Program-made: the position numbers and the translations under genes
In this document: positions 36,087 to 44,724 of the stretch, one piece after another
Position numbering within the stretch: position 1 is the stretch's first letter
Layout: each line of letters opens with the position of its first letter
The notes under the pieces: generated by a model
The model's database searches: none
What the model saw: only the letters and a program-made list of their open reading frames with translations
Told to the model about the DNA's origin: nothing
Origin: Clostridioides difficile
Lineage (GTDB): Bacteria > Bacillota > Clostridia > Peptostreptococcales > Peptostreptococcaceae
DNA: 64,000 nt
Assembly: GCA_024919175.1 (NCBI GenBank)
Contig: CP103804.1
Location: 2,356,001 to 2,420,000, forward strand
Reading direction: 5' to 3'

Positions 36087-37745
36087 ATGGAAAATTCAAT
36101 GTTTTGTTATCAATGCGAACAAACTGTTGGGGGGAAAGGATGTACAAAAATAGGGGTTTGTGGTAAGACACCAGAAATAGCAGCACTTCAAGACTTATTA
36201 ATCTACCAATTAAAAGGTATAAGTTGTTATGCCAAAGTTTTGTTAGATAATAAAGAAAAAATAGATAAAGATATAGTTTCTTTTATAGAAAATAGTCTAT
36301 TTACAACTTTAACAAATGTCAATTTTGATGGTGATGTACATGAAAATATGCTACGAAAATCACAAGAAATAAAGCAGAGATTAAGAGAAAAAATTAAAGA
36401 ACCTCTTGTAAACAATGAATATGCTGAATATAATTTAAGTGAAACAAGAAGTCAAATGTTAGAAGATGCTAAAAGAGCTGGAATAATGTTTGATGAAAGT
36501 TTAAATCCTGATATACGTTCACTAAGAATGACAATACTTTATGGATTAAAAGGAATAAGTGCTTATGGGCATCAGGCTAGAGAGCTTGGATATTATAATA
36601 ATCAAGTAGATGAATTTTACTTTAGAGCACTATCAACAATTACAGATGATGATATTTCTTTAGAGAACTTAATAACATTAACTCTTAAGACAGGTGATAT
36701 GAGTGTTGCTGTAATGCAAAAACTAGATGAAGCTAATACTACTATTTATAAAAATCCAGAACCACATAAGGTAAATGTAAAAATAAAAAAAGGGCCTTTT
36801 ATAATAGTTTCAGGACATGATTTAAAAGATTTAGAAATGTTACTTAAACAAACCGAAGGAAAAGGAATAAATATATATACTCATGGAGAAATGATTCCTT
36901 GCCACGGATATCCAGAGCTGAATAAATATACTCATTTAGTAGGCAACTTTGGAGGAGCATGGCAAGACCAACAGAAGGAATTTGACTCTATACCAGGATG
37001 TATACTAATGACAACAAATTGCTTAATGAAACCAAGAGATTCTTATAAAGATAGAATTTTTACAACTAGTGTTGTTGGATGGGATGGAGTAAAATATATA
37101 GGTAAAAATAAAGATGGAGAAAAAGATTTTAGTGAAATAATAAATAAAGCATTAGAACTTGGTGGATTTGAAGAAAGTGAAGAACCATATGAAATATTAG
37201 TAGGATTTGGGCATAATGCTACATTAAGTAATGCACCTGCAATAGTAGATGCAGTTAAATCTGGAAAGATAAAACATTTTTTTCTTATTGGAGGATGCGA
37301 TGGTGCAAGGCCTGGAAGAAACTACTATACCGAGTTTGCTAAACAAGTTCCTAAAGATTGTATAATTCTAACACTTGCATGCGGAAAATATAGATTTAAT
37401 AAGTTAAACTTTGGAGAAGTAGCTGGGTTTCCTAGATTGCTAGATGTTGGTCAATGTAATGATGCTTATTCAGCAGTAAGAATAGCTTTAGCTTTGGCTG
37501 ATGCATTTGATACAGACGTGAATAGTCTTCCTCTTTCAATAATATTATCATGGTATGAGCAAAAAGCTGTAGCAGATTTATTAGCATTATTATCACTAGA
37601 TATAAAAAATATTTATTTAGGGCCAAGTTTACCAGCATTTATAAGTCCAAATGTATTGCAGTATTTAGTTGATACATTTAATTTAATACCTATTAGTACA
37701 CCTGAAAAAGATTTGGCAGCATGTTTAAATGTTCCCGTAAAATAA
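36087..37745 (+). CDS. hcp: Hybrid cluster protein (hydroxylamine reductase / prismane protein)
   Basis: The 552-residue enzyme carries the N-terminal iron-sulfur motif at Cys7, Cys10, Cys19 and Cys25 (CYQCEQTVGGKGCTKIGVCG). The later hybrid-cluster ligand regions HGEMIPCHGYPE, GGCDGARPGRNYYTEFA and LACGKYRFN are all present. It reduces hydroxylamine and/or nitric oxide and protects against nitrosative stress. The start at 36087 follows GAGGAGGT; the frame is open 14 codons further upstream. No hcr reductase gene follows; a terminator does. Confidence 0.93.
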   Translation: MENSMFCYQCEQTVGGKGCTKIGVCGKTPEIAALQDLLIYQLKGISCYAKVLLDNKEKIDKDIVSFIENSLFTTLTNVNFDGDVHENMLRKSQEIKQRLREKIKEPLVNNEYAEYNLSETRSQMLEDAKRAGIMFDESLNPDIRSLRMTILYGLKGISAYGHQARELGYYNNQVDEFYFRALSTITDDDISLENLITLTLKTGDMSVAVMQKLDEANTTIYKNPEPHKVNVKIKKGPFIIVSGHDLKDLEMLLKQTEGKGINIYTHGEMIPCHGYPELNKYTHLVGNFGGAWQDQQKEFDSIPGCILMTTNCLMKPRDSYKDRIFTTSVVGWDGVKYIGKNKDGEKDFSEIINKALELGGFEESEEPYEILVGFGHNATLSNAPAIVDAVKSGKIKHFFLIGGCDGARPGRNYYTEFAKQVPKDCIILTLACGKYRFNKLNFGEVAGFPRLLDVGQCNDAYSAVRIALALADAFDTDVNSLPLSIILSWYEQKAVADLLALLSLDIKNIYLGPSLPAFISPNVLQYLVDTFNLIPISTPEKDLAACLNVPVK

Positions 37746-37769
37746 TAAAGAGCATAGATGATAATAAAA

Positions 37770-37795
37770 AAGAGTGTTTTAGACACTCTTTTCTT
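37770..37795. terminator. Bidirectional terminator between hcp and the XRE gene
   Basis: AAGAGTGT at 37770-37777 pairs with ACACTCTT at 37783-37790, with T-rich flanks on both strands. It serves hcp and the convergent XRE/DUF2975 unit. Confidence 0.8.
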
Positions 37796-38003
37796 AATCA
37801 TCTTCTACATATTCAAGTATATCACCTGGTTGGCAGTCTAAAGCTTTACAAATCTCATTTAATGTGGTAAATCTAACAGCTTTTGCTTTACCAGTCTTTA
37901 AAATTGATAAATTAGCATTTGTAATATCTATTTTTTCAGCCAAATCTTTAAGTGATATTTTTCTTTTTGCCATCATTACATCTAGATTAACTATAATTGC
38001 CAT
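37794..38003 (-). CDS. Small XRE-family (YozG-like) regulator
   Basis: The 69-residue protein is a single Cro/CI helix-turn-helix: MAKRKISLKDLAEKIDITNANLSILKTGKAKAVRF with recognition helix near 28-40. The length and sequence resemble YozG-type regulators that travel with DUF2975 membrane proteins. It lies 10 bases after the upstream DUF2975 gene and is cotranscribed with it. Confidence 0.82.
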   Translation of the reverse strand: MAIIVNLDVMMAKRKISLKDLAEKIDITNANLSILKTGKAKAVRFTTLNEICKALDCQPGDILEYVEDD

Positions 38004-38013
38004 AATATCACCT

Positions 38014-38481
38014 CTATATCGTTAAATCATTATCTTCTTTTATTCTTATAGCTTTATTAAATGTTTCAGCAATTACAAAACACATTAGTGCAAATATAAA
38101 AGAGATGACCATAAGTGGTGAAATTCCTCCACTATCAGTTCCAAAGACTCTTATATTACTGGTATTTAAACTATAACCATTGATACATTCAATTATAGTA
38201 TTTATCAATAAGCAATATCCCATTATTTTAAATCTCTTTACATTTTCAAGTATGAAAGGTGAGTATTTAGTGCTATTAATTATAAAAGTTAGGCATAAGA
38301 TAACTATGAAATAGTTAGAAAAATACATTATTCTAACAACTAAAATGAATAATTTTTCAAAGTTAAAATCATACAAAAACATAGGTATCATACACATGAA
38401 TAGTATACCAGATAAACTTAAAATTACTAGTATAAAGTATAAAAATACTGATAGAATGTTGTTGAAAAGTCTTGTAATCAT
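38014..38481 (-). CDS. DUF2975-family membrane protein
   Basis: The 155-residue protein has four hydrophobic segments and the family tail FNKAIRIKEDNDLTI. DUF2975 proteins are small polytopic membrane proteins usually encoded with a YozG-like XRE regulator, as here. The pairing suggests a membrane sensor or signal that controls the regulator, but the role is unproven. A second DUF2975 gene is divergent at 38621. Confidence 0.75.
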   Translation of the reverse strand: MITRLFNNILSVFLYFILVILSLSGILFMCMIPMFLYDFNFEKLFILVVRIMYFSNYFIVILCLTFIINSTKYSPFILENVKRFKIMGYCLLINTIIECINGYSLNTSNIRVFGTDSGGISPLMVISFIFALMCFVIAETFNKAIRIKEDNDLTI

Positions 38482-38620
38482 TAAATATCATCTCCTTAAT
38501 ATAACGTATATTATTGATTATAATATAGTATTTATTGTTTTTCAATAATAAATTATTGACACAGGATATAAAAATATTATAATATATATGTAAATAAGAA
38601 TATTAAGGTGGTAAGTTTAT

Positions 38621-39109
38621 ATGAAAAAGAATATAAGTTCTAAAATATTGAATAATATTGTGCTAGTCGGAATAATTTTGACTTTATTATCACTTATTTT
38701 AACACCATTAGTACTGACAGCATATTTTAAAAGTGGTATGGGAATTACAAATACAAATATGCCAACTATAATATCCGTAGCTATATATGTATGTGCTATT
38801 CCATACGTTGTATCATTGTTTATGTTAAAAAGACTATGTAAGCTAGTGGCAATAAATAATCCATTTTCAAAAGAGATACCTAAAAACTTAAAAAAAATAT
38901 CCATATGTGCATTTAGTGAAATTTTTATATTCAACTTTGTAGTGATAATATTATATTATTGTTATGATATATACTTATATGCAATTACTATAATACCTGT
39001 AGTTATAGTATCCTTTATTTCGTTAGCAATAGGATTTTTAGCTTTAGTTTTATCAATTTTATTCGATAAAGTTATTGAAATAAAAGATGAGAATGATAAA
39101 ACAATATAA
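38621..39109 (+). CDS. DUF2975-family membrane protein (second copy)
   Basis: The 162-residue protein has four membrane segments and the tail VIEIKDENDKTI, closely parallel to the divergent DUF2975 protein. Unlike that gene it has no XRE gene after it. AAGGTGG precedes the ATG. The two copies share a 140-bp divergent promoter region and may work together or be controlled by the same regulator. Confidence 0.72.
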   Translation: MKKNISSKILNNIVLVGIILTLLSLILTPLVLTAYFKSGMGITNTNMPTIISVAIYVCAIPYVVSLFMLKRLCKLVAINNPFSKEIPKNLKKISICAFSEIFIFNFVVIILYYCYDIYLYAITIIPVVIVSFISLAIGFLALVLSILFDKVIEIKDENDKTI

Positions 39110-39489
39110 TAAATTTAAATATTAATATGTTTACCAAAAACATTTTAGGTTGATTTTATTAGATTTAATTTTACTCAATGCTATAGTAGTAAAACATATT
39201 AATAATACATAAGAGAGTAGGTTTTATAGATAATTATAGCTTATTAGTAAAATAAATTAAAATTATACAATGCAGAAAGAAAAAAGATAGATATAATGAT
39301 TTAATGTTATATCACTCTTTTTTCTTTTTATGTTAATTTGAGTATAAAATACTTTTTCTGTTTTAAGAGTTTTAAAAGTACCTTTTATAGTGATTAATTT
39401 ATTGTTTACTTGATTATTTTAATGATAATAAGATAAAGTGAATTGATAAAATAGTTATTAAAATTTATGTATAAATAGTAATAATGAAA
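39110..39489. other. 380-bp intergenic region with a bidirectional terminator
   Basis: No ORF. An A-rich arm near 39275-39286 pairs with TCTTTTTTCTTT at 39316-39327, with the inner GATATAA/TTATATC helix. It can terminate both convergent genes. The rest is AT-rich. Confidence 0.55.
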
Positions 39490-40194
39490 TTATTTTAACT
39501 CAAATAAAGTATTTGACCATTCATTTAATACTTTTAATTGCTCTGGTGTATTAAACCAATGTTCGCCGTTTTCTATAACTGTTAAATTACAATTAAAATG
39601 GTGTGTAAATTTCTCTACTACACTTAGTTCTGTAAGTTCGTCGCGTTTACCATATAGTATTTTTGTTGGGGTATTCCATTTAGTAATAGGATGTTTTTTG
39701 ACATATTGCAAATATTCCCATGAAAGTGTATGACCAAATGAAGTTGGAATAATTAGTTCATGTTTAAGTTGTTCTTCTGATACATTTGCCCAAAGCATCA
39801 TATTAGAAATAAGCTGTTGCATATCGAGAATTGGAGATACAAAAATACATTCGTCCAAATTCTCATTTTCAAAACTTAACATACTAAACCATGCACCAAT
39901 ACTATTTGCATATAATGCAATTTGATTCCAATTAGATTTTGAATATTTCATTATAGTTAAGAGCTCTGGAACAACATTCCATGGGTCAAATGAAATATTT
40001 TCTTCTTTACGTTCTCCATGTTTAGGTAAATCAATACTTAAAACCTGCCATCCGTGATTAACAGCAATATTAGCAAAAGTTTCGGCCTCTTCTTTATAAC
40101 CACATTGTCCATGTATGTAAATATACAATTTGTTTGAAGGATTTCCCAAAAGAATCGAAGGAATTCCATGAATTTGAAAATGTTTCTTTTCCAT
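39490..40194 (-). CDS. Alpha/beta-hydrolase
   Basis: The 234-residue protein has the alpha/beta-hydrolase fold: oxyanion-type IYIHGQCGYKEEA near 30, a nucleophile elbow ALYANSIGAWFSML with Ser near 97, LYGKRDELTELSVVEKF with an acid near 187, and ENGEHWFNTPEQ with the catalytic His near 213. It could be an esterase or acyl-peptidase; the substrate is unknown. It is divergent from a TetR regulator with three operator copies between them, so it is the likely target of that regulator. Confidence 0.82.
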   Translation of the reverse strand: MEKKHFQIHGIPSILLGNPSNKLYIYIHGQCGYKEEAETFANIAVNHGWQVLSIDLPKHGERKEENISFDPWNVVPELLTIMKYSKSNWNQIALYANSIGAWFSMLSFENENLDECIFVSPILDMQQLISNMMLWANVSEEQLKHELIIPTSFGHTLSWEYLQYVKKHPITKWNTPTKILYGKRDELTELSVVEKFTHHFNCNLTVIENGEHWFNTPEQLKVLNEWSNTLFELK

Positions 40195-40284
40195 AAAAAT
40201 CTCCCCTCAGTTTAAGATATAGTAGCTATTACTATATATATTAAACTATAAAATTACACTGTAATATTCTAATTTAATATAATG

Positions 40285-40409
40285 CTAATCGAATTAGTTA
40301 TAATACTAATGTAATTAGTATTATATTAAACTAAAATAAAATTGTCAATATTACTTTTAATATAAAGTGCTTTACAAGTCTTAATTGTTGACGAAGCTAA
40401 TTAGATTAG
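40285..40409. promoter_or_regulatory. Three copies of a CTAAT-N3-ATTAG operator in the divergent hydrolase/TetR region
   Basis: CTAAT-N3-ATTAG palindromes occur at 40285-40297 (spacer CGA), 40306-40318 (spacer GTA) and 40397-40409 (spacer TAG). The second extends to a 10-bp-arm palindrome at 40301-40323. A TTGACG -35 box at 40388-40393 precedes the third, which fills the spacer before a possible -10 at 40411. Binding by the adjacent TetR protein is the natural reading. Confidence 0.7.
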
Positions 40410-40453
40410 TTAAACTAATAAAGTAATTAATTTTAGTTGAGAGAGGTATAATC

Positions 40454-41011
40454 ATGAGTGTTAGTAGAGATATAGTAATACAGGTAGCATCTGATATAGT
40501 CGATAAAGAGGGGCTTAACAAGCTTTCTTTAAAAGTTGTTGCAGAAAAATTAAGTATACGTACACCATCTTTATATAATCATATAGGAAGCTTAGATGAT
40601 TTATTGCAAGAGGTTGCTCATAATGGAATGAGGGAAATGAATAAGCAGATGGAGAAGGTTGCTATTGGTAATTCTGGAGATACAGCTATAAAGTCTGTAA
40701 GTATTGCATATTTTAACTTTATAATTGCTCATCCTGGGGTTTATGAAACAATTCAATGGGCTACTTGGCATGGAAACAATGAAACATTAGAGATATTTGA
40801 AGAATATAAATCGCTATTAGAAAAACTTATTCTTTCCTGTAATTTGAGAACAAAGAATATAGATGAAGTATTAAATTTGTTGATGAGTGTGATTCATGGA
40901 TATTCAACTTTACAACTTGGAAAAGCTCTTTTAAATTCAGAAGAATCTATAAAAGGTCTATCTAATGCTATTGATACTTTACTATTAGGTATTCATAAAA
41001 AGTATGACTAA
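40454..41011 (+). CDS. TetR/AcrR-family repressor with WHG-type C-terminal domain
   Basis: The 185-residue repressor has an N-terminal HTH (IVIQVASDIVDKEGLNKLSLKVVAEKLSIRTPSLYNHIGSLDDLL, about 6-50) and a helical ligand-binding domain. The C-terminal part (HPGVYETIQW, then VIHGYSTLQLGKAL) matches the TetR WHG domain (PF13305). It probably represses itself and the divergent hydrolase. GAGAGG precedes the start. Confidence 0.88.
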   Translation: MSVSRDIVIQVASDIVDKEGLNKLSLKVVAEKLSIRTPSLYNHIGSLDDLLQEVAHNGMREMNKQMEKVAIGNSGDTAIKSVSIAYFNFIIAHPGVYETIQWATWHGNNETLEIFEEYKSLLEKLILSCNLRTKNIDEVLNLLMSVIHGYSTLQLGKALLNSEESIKGLSNAIDTLLLGIHKKYD

Positions 41012-41331
41012 GTATATTACTAAATATTAATGTAAATGATAGAATTAATATTCAACATTACATATATATCAATAAGTTATAACAAAGGAATACTAAAAAA
41101 TGCTTATTATTTATATATAACATTGTTGATACAATAGTTGATTTAATTAATATATTGGATTAGAAAATGAGAAGTAAAAAAATAAATATTAATGTCTTTG
41201 TTAGTAGATTCTTTTAAAGTATATTACTTAAAAACTTAAAGAGAAAGAGTGTACTTTTAAAAATTAATCTAAAAGCAAATCAACTTTAAAAACTTTGATT
41301 GGATTTGCTTTTAATATGTTTTTTTGTTAAA
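41012..41331. other. 320-bp intergenic region with a terminator
   Basis: AAAAGCAAATC at 41271-41281 pairs with GATTTGCTTTT at 41302-41312, lying 19 bases past the convergent minus-strand GNAT gene, and can serve both strands. No ORF in the rest. Confidence 0.55.
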
Positions 41332-41811
41332 TTAATTTGATATTAATAGCTTCATTGGAGTAAAACGTATACCATTAACAATCTGTTCAACATTAGTATC
41401 TTTAAATCCTAATTTATGGTAAACTTCAACAGCATAAGGTGATGAATTTACAGTTACTTCAGTTAAATCATCTTTGCTTTCAGTACAATACCTTACACCT
41501 ATAGCCATTAATTTTTTTGCAACCCCACGTTTGTGATAATTTTTATCTACAAATAACATACATATATGACTTAGGTCTCTGATAGCCAGAACTCCAATTA
41601 ATTTTTCACAATCAAAACAACCCCAAAAGAAAATAGATTTTTCTTTGACTTTTTCAATAATAGAGTTATATTCTATAAATTCATGGAATGACTTAATTCC
41701 CTCATCACAATAATCTGGAGACTCAAATTCTTCAAATACATTCCAAATTAAATTTAATGCATTTCTAATGTCATGTTCTTTTAATTCTTTTATTAGGTAC
41801 TTTTCATACAT
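41332..41811 (-). CDS. GNAT-family N-acetyltransferase
   Basis: About 159 residues with the GNAT fold: EHDIRNALNLIWNVFEEF, the core MLFVDKNYHKRGVAKKLMAIGVRYC containing the R-G-V-A acetyl-CoA-binding turn near 100, and VNSSPYAVEVYHKLGFK near 130. The substrate is unknown. The start at 41811 follows GAGGTG on the minus strand; a GTG four codons earlier overlaps the ribosome site. Confidence 0.82.
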   Translation of the reverse strand: MYEKYLIKELKEHDIRNALNLIWNVFEEFESPDYCDEGIKSFHEFIEYNSIIEKVKEKSIFFWGCFDCEKLIGVLAIRDLSHICMLFVDKNYHKRGVAKKLMAIGVRYCTESKDDLTEVTVNSSPYAVEVYHKLGFKDTNVEQIVNGIRFTPMKLLISN

Positions 41812-42117
41812 TATAAACAACACCTCTATTATTAAAAATTTTTCTTATAATTATATACCTTAAATATATTTATTTCAATATAAATTATTTTATTAATTTT
41901 GAATTTAAAGATGCTTAATAAAATAATCTATATACAATATAGTTAGAACATAAAAATTTATTTGATTTTACATATAATTTAATAATAAAAATAAATTTGA
42001 AATAATTTAGTATAAAGTGAAAATATATATGACATATAAGTGTCATATATATAATGGTATAATAAAGATATACTATATATATGAAAACTATTTTGTAAAT
42101 AGAAAAGGAGAGACAAT

Positions 42118-42876
42118 ATGCAGATTATAGATATAAATTTAAACAATATTGACAATGAACATATATGTTGTGCAATTACTGAAAAAAAGGGAGAAAACTG
42201 TGTTTCTTCTAAAAAATCTTGGATGAAAAGTAATTTTGATAAAGGTCTTGTATTTAAAAGATTAAATGAAAGAGGTAAAGTTTTTATAGAATATATCCCA
42301 GCAGAAAATGCATGGTGTCCTATTATTGCAAATGATTATATGTATATTAATTGTTTTTGGGTATCTGGAAAATTTAAAGGACAAGGATATTCTAATTTAT
42401 TACTACAAAAATGTATTGATGATGCAAAATCAAAAGGAAAACATGGGTTAGTTGTACTTTCATCTGAAAAAAAATTACCTTTTTTATCTGACTCTAAGTA
42501 TCTAAAGTATAAAGGATTTTATTTGGCAGATACATCAAAACCAAGTTATGAACTATTGTATTTTCCATTTACTGATAATGCACCCATTCCACGCTTTAAA
42601 GATTGTGTAAAACAAAGCAAACAAAATGAGAATGGTATAGTTTTATATTACAGTAATCAGTGTCCACATACTGCAAAATATGCTCCTATTTTAAAAAAAA
42701 TTGCGAATTCTAGAGGTATTGAAGTAAATCTCATAAAATTTGAAACAGCAAAAGAAGCACAAAATGCTCCTGCACCATTTACTACATATAGTCTTTTTTT
42801 CAATGGGGAATTTATAACAAATGAGATACTTTCCGAGAAAAAAATTGAAAAATTTTTAGATAGTAAAAGTTTTTAA
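42118..42876 (+). CDS. GNAT acetyltransferase with C-terminal YoaP domain
   Basis: The 252-residue two-domain protein starts with a GNAT part (about 1-155; FWVSGKFKGQGYSNLLLQKCIDDAK gives the acetyl-CoA loop near 85-100). It ends with a YoaP-like domain (PF14268) containing a thioredoxin-like segment IVLYYSNQCPHTAKYAPIL near 180-198 and SLFFNGEFITNEILS. Only one cysteine of the thioredoxin-type motif is present. The combination is seen in Firmicutes YoaP proteins; the substrate is unknown. AAAGGAG precedes the start. Confidence 0.85.
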   Translation: MQIIDINLNNIDNEHICCAITEKKGENCVSSKKSWMKSNFDKGLVFKRLNERGKVFIEYIPAENAWCPIIANDYMYINCFWVSGKFKGQGYSNLLLQKCIDDAKSKGKHGLVVLSSEKKLPFLSDSKYLKYKGFYLADTSKPSYELLYFPFTDNAPIPRFKDCVKQSKQNENGIVLYYSNQCPHTAKYAPILKKIANSRGIEVNLIKFETAKEAQNAPAPFTTYSLFFNGEFITNEILSEKKIEKFLDSKSF

Positions 42877-42889
42877 AAACCAATTAAAT

Positions 42890-42932
42890 AAGATATAAAT
42901 ATCGTAGTTTTAGATTGTGATATTTATATCTT
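42890..42932 (+). terminator. Hairpin after the GNAT-YoaP gene
   Basis: AAGATATAAATATC at 42890-42903 pairs perfectly with GATATTTATATCTT at 42919-42932. Only a weak T-tract follows, so it may be a processing or partial terminator signal. Confidence 0.55.
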
Positions 42933-42942
42933 AGATAATTTA

Positions 42943-43176
42943 ATAAGTTTTATACAAGAGCAGTTACTAATTTTAGTTGCTGCTCTTTATGTTTTAGGAG
43001 TCGGTTGCAAGAAGTATAAATAGTTAGATAACAAGTATATTCCAGTAGTCTTATTGATACTTGGTATAGGTTTCTCAGAATGGATGTTAGGATTAAATGC
43101 TGATACAGTCTTACAAGGTGTAATTTATTGGGGTATATCAATAGGTATAAATATTAATAGAAAGTTTTTTCTGTGA
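42943..43176 (+). pseudogene. Decayed phage holin
   Basis: In one frame the sequence reads ISFIQEQLLILVAALYVLG, then VGCKKYK and a TAG stop at 43021. It then resumes LDNKYIPVVLLILGIGFS, then a second hydrophobic block and VIYWGISIGINI, ending in TGA at 43174. This two-helix layout with the stretch IPVVLLILGIG is that of small phage holins of Firmicutes. The expected start codon reads ATA and there is an internal stop. It runs directly into endolysin sequence, showing a deletion. Confidence 0.65.
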
Positions 43177-43353
43177 TAATAAAGAAGATTATGAAAAAGC
43201 TAAGAAACTTGGATATTATGGTATAGCTAAGTTAATTGTTGAGGGTGTACTGAATAAAAGTATTGCAAATAATGAGGTGGAGCAAAAATATATGACCATG
43301 ATGTATGGACTACAATGGATAAGGCTAGAGAATTTGTAAAAGTAAAATTATAA
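43166..43353 (+). pseudogene. Fragment of a phage endolysin (amidase) gene
   Basis: From about 43166 the frame reads FFCDNKEDYEKAKKLGYYGI, then AKLIVEGVLNKSIANNE. From memory this matches the end of the amidase domain of C. difficile phage endolysins such as CD27L, including the FFCDN motif. The frame then shifts: the last piece DVWTTMDKAREFVKVKL with a stop at 43351-43353 is in another frame. The N-terminal catalytic part is missing, fused onto the holin remnant. Confidence 0.65.
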
Positions 43354-43375
43354 AAGTAGTTAGATAAGTAGCCAT

Positions 43376-43619
43376 TTTTAGGGAAAGGGAAACTTTTTTA
43401 AAAATGTAACGTAATTATAAATAGAAAATAATGCTTTTATAAATTTTAAGACATAAAATATAAGTTTTTTATAATAATATATTTACCAAAATAATACAGC
43501 ATATCTTATATTATAACTATATAAATGATATAAATCAATACTTAGACAGGCTTATATAGGAGTTTTTTAAGAACATGGATTTATAATACAAAACTATTTT
43601 AAGCTCCCTTTCCCTAAAA
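43376..43619. repeat. MITE-like element bounded by 15-bp inverted repeats
   Basis: TTTTAGGGAAAGGGA at 43376-43390 is the exact reverse complement of 43605-43619, enclosing 214 bases of non-coding, AT-rich DNA. The GC-rich arms stand out from the surroundings. No clear target duplication was seen at the edges. It lies directly after the phage lysis remnant. Confidence 0.5.
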
Positions 43620-43790
43620 TAGGAGATTTTTATTATTACTTAATAATGATTATTAATATTTAAGATAATATTCATGAATTATTTAAAGATATTTAATATT
43701 TAAATCATAAATTATAATAAATAAAGTGATATATTCTGTAATAATCAAATCTTTAAAATTTGATTAAAATAGTTTTGGAGAAAATGTCTA

Positions 43791-44034
43791 ATGTATAACT
43801 TACTCGCTGTAGACAATAATGTTGAATTATCAAATTTATTTTTATAAGAGATTTTAATATATATTCATATTAAAGTGTTAAAAATATAGATTTAGATTGT
43901 ATAATTTTAAATGTTTGTAAAATAAATAAAAAATATATACAAAGGATAAAGAAAACGGATTCAAAATTATTAAAGTTTCTTATAGTGCTAAAGAAATACT
44001 AAAGGTATTAGTTCGATTCTTTATGGAAAAATAA
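43791..44034 (+). pseudogene. Decayed response-regulator gene fragment
   Basis: ATG at 43791 opens MYNLLAVDNNVELSNLFL and stops at once. The N-terminal ILAVDDNVEL-type pattern is typical of receiver domains. Further on, other frames give DLDCIILNV (compare DLIILDV around the phosphoacceptor), RIKKTDSKLLKF, and SYSAKEILKVL. Together they look like a receiver domain broken by stops and frameshifts, just upstream of an intact response regulator. Similarity is judged by eye. Confidence 0.4.
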
Positions 44035-44055
44035 TGATATTTAGGAGAGATTGTA

Positions 44056-44724
44056 ATGCAAATTGATGTATTGATAATTGATGGAGACAAGAATGATTCT
44101 CAAAAACTGAAAAGTTTTTTAGAAGAAAAAGGGATAAATGTCTATTTGGCATATAATTGTAAAGAAGCTATTGGAAAGATATTTAGCCAGAAATTTGATT
44201 TAATATTTTTGGAGATAATTTTGACTGACGGTGATGGTTGGGATTTTTGTAAAAAAATTAGAAATGTAACTACTTGCCCAATTATTCATATGACTTACAT
44301 AAATGAAGATCAAAGTATTTTAAATGCTTTAAATTCTGGTGGAGATGATTATTTAATAAAGCCTTTAAATTTAGAAATATTATATGCAAAAATGAAAGCC
44401 ATTTTAAGAAGAGTAAATAATAATAAAGGTAACATAAAGTTAGAAGAATATAACAGGGTTAGTGGAGTAATAAAATTAGAAAATAAAATGATAAAATTAA
44501 CTCCAACAGAGAATAGGTTATTAAATTACTTTATAGAGAATGCTGAAAAGACTCTAACTATTAAAGAGATATATGAAGATGTATGGCAGAATGACTATTT
44601 AGATGATAATTATAGTGTAGTAGTTGCTGTGAATGGATTAAGAAAGAAAATAGAGAAAGATTATAAAAATCCTCAAAAGATTATAACAATAAGAGAAATA
44701 GGCTATTATTTTAATAGGGTATAA
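44056..44724 (+). CDS. OmpR-family response regulator with Glu at the phosphoacceptor position
   Basis: The 222-residue protein has a receiver domain (about 1-118) and an OmpR/PhoB winged helix (about 125-222: KLTPTENRLLNYFIENAEKTLTIKEIYEDVW, then VAVNGLRKKIE). At the usual phosphoacceptor, the motif DLIFLEIIL has Glu53 instead of Asp. The acidic pocket reads IIDGDKND rather than a DD pair. The conserved Lys (YLIKPL) and Thr (HMTY) remain. Glu at this site can mimic phosphorylation, so the regulator may be constitutively active or respond by another route. No histidine kinase gene is adjacent. GGAGAG precedes the start. Confidence 0.85.
   Translation: MQIDVLIIDGDKNDSQKLKSFLEEKGINVYLAYNCKEAIGKIFSQKFDLIFLEIILTDGDGWDFCKKIRNVTTCPIIHMTYINEDQSILNALNSGGDDYLIKPLNLEILYAKMKAILRRVNNNKGNIKLEEYNRVSGVIKLENKMIKLTPTENRLLNYFIENAEKTLTIKEIYEDVWQNDYLDDNYSVVVAVNGLRKKIEKDYKNPQKIITIREIGYYFNRV

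Noticed and set aside
42950..43141. A minus-strand 63-codon gene over the holin remnant
   Set aside because: The plus-strand reading has clear holin and endolysin similarity. The antisense frame has no ribosome site.
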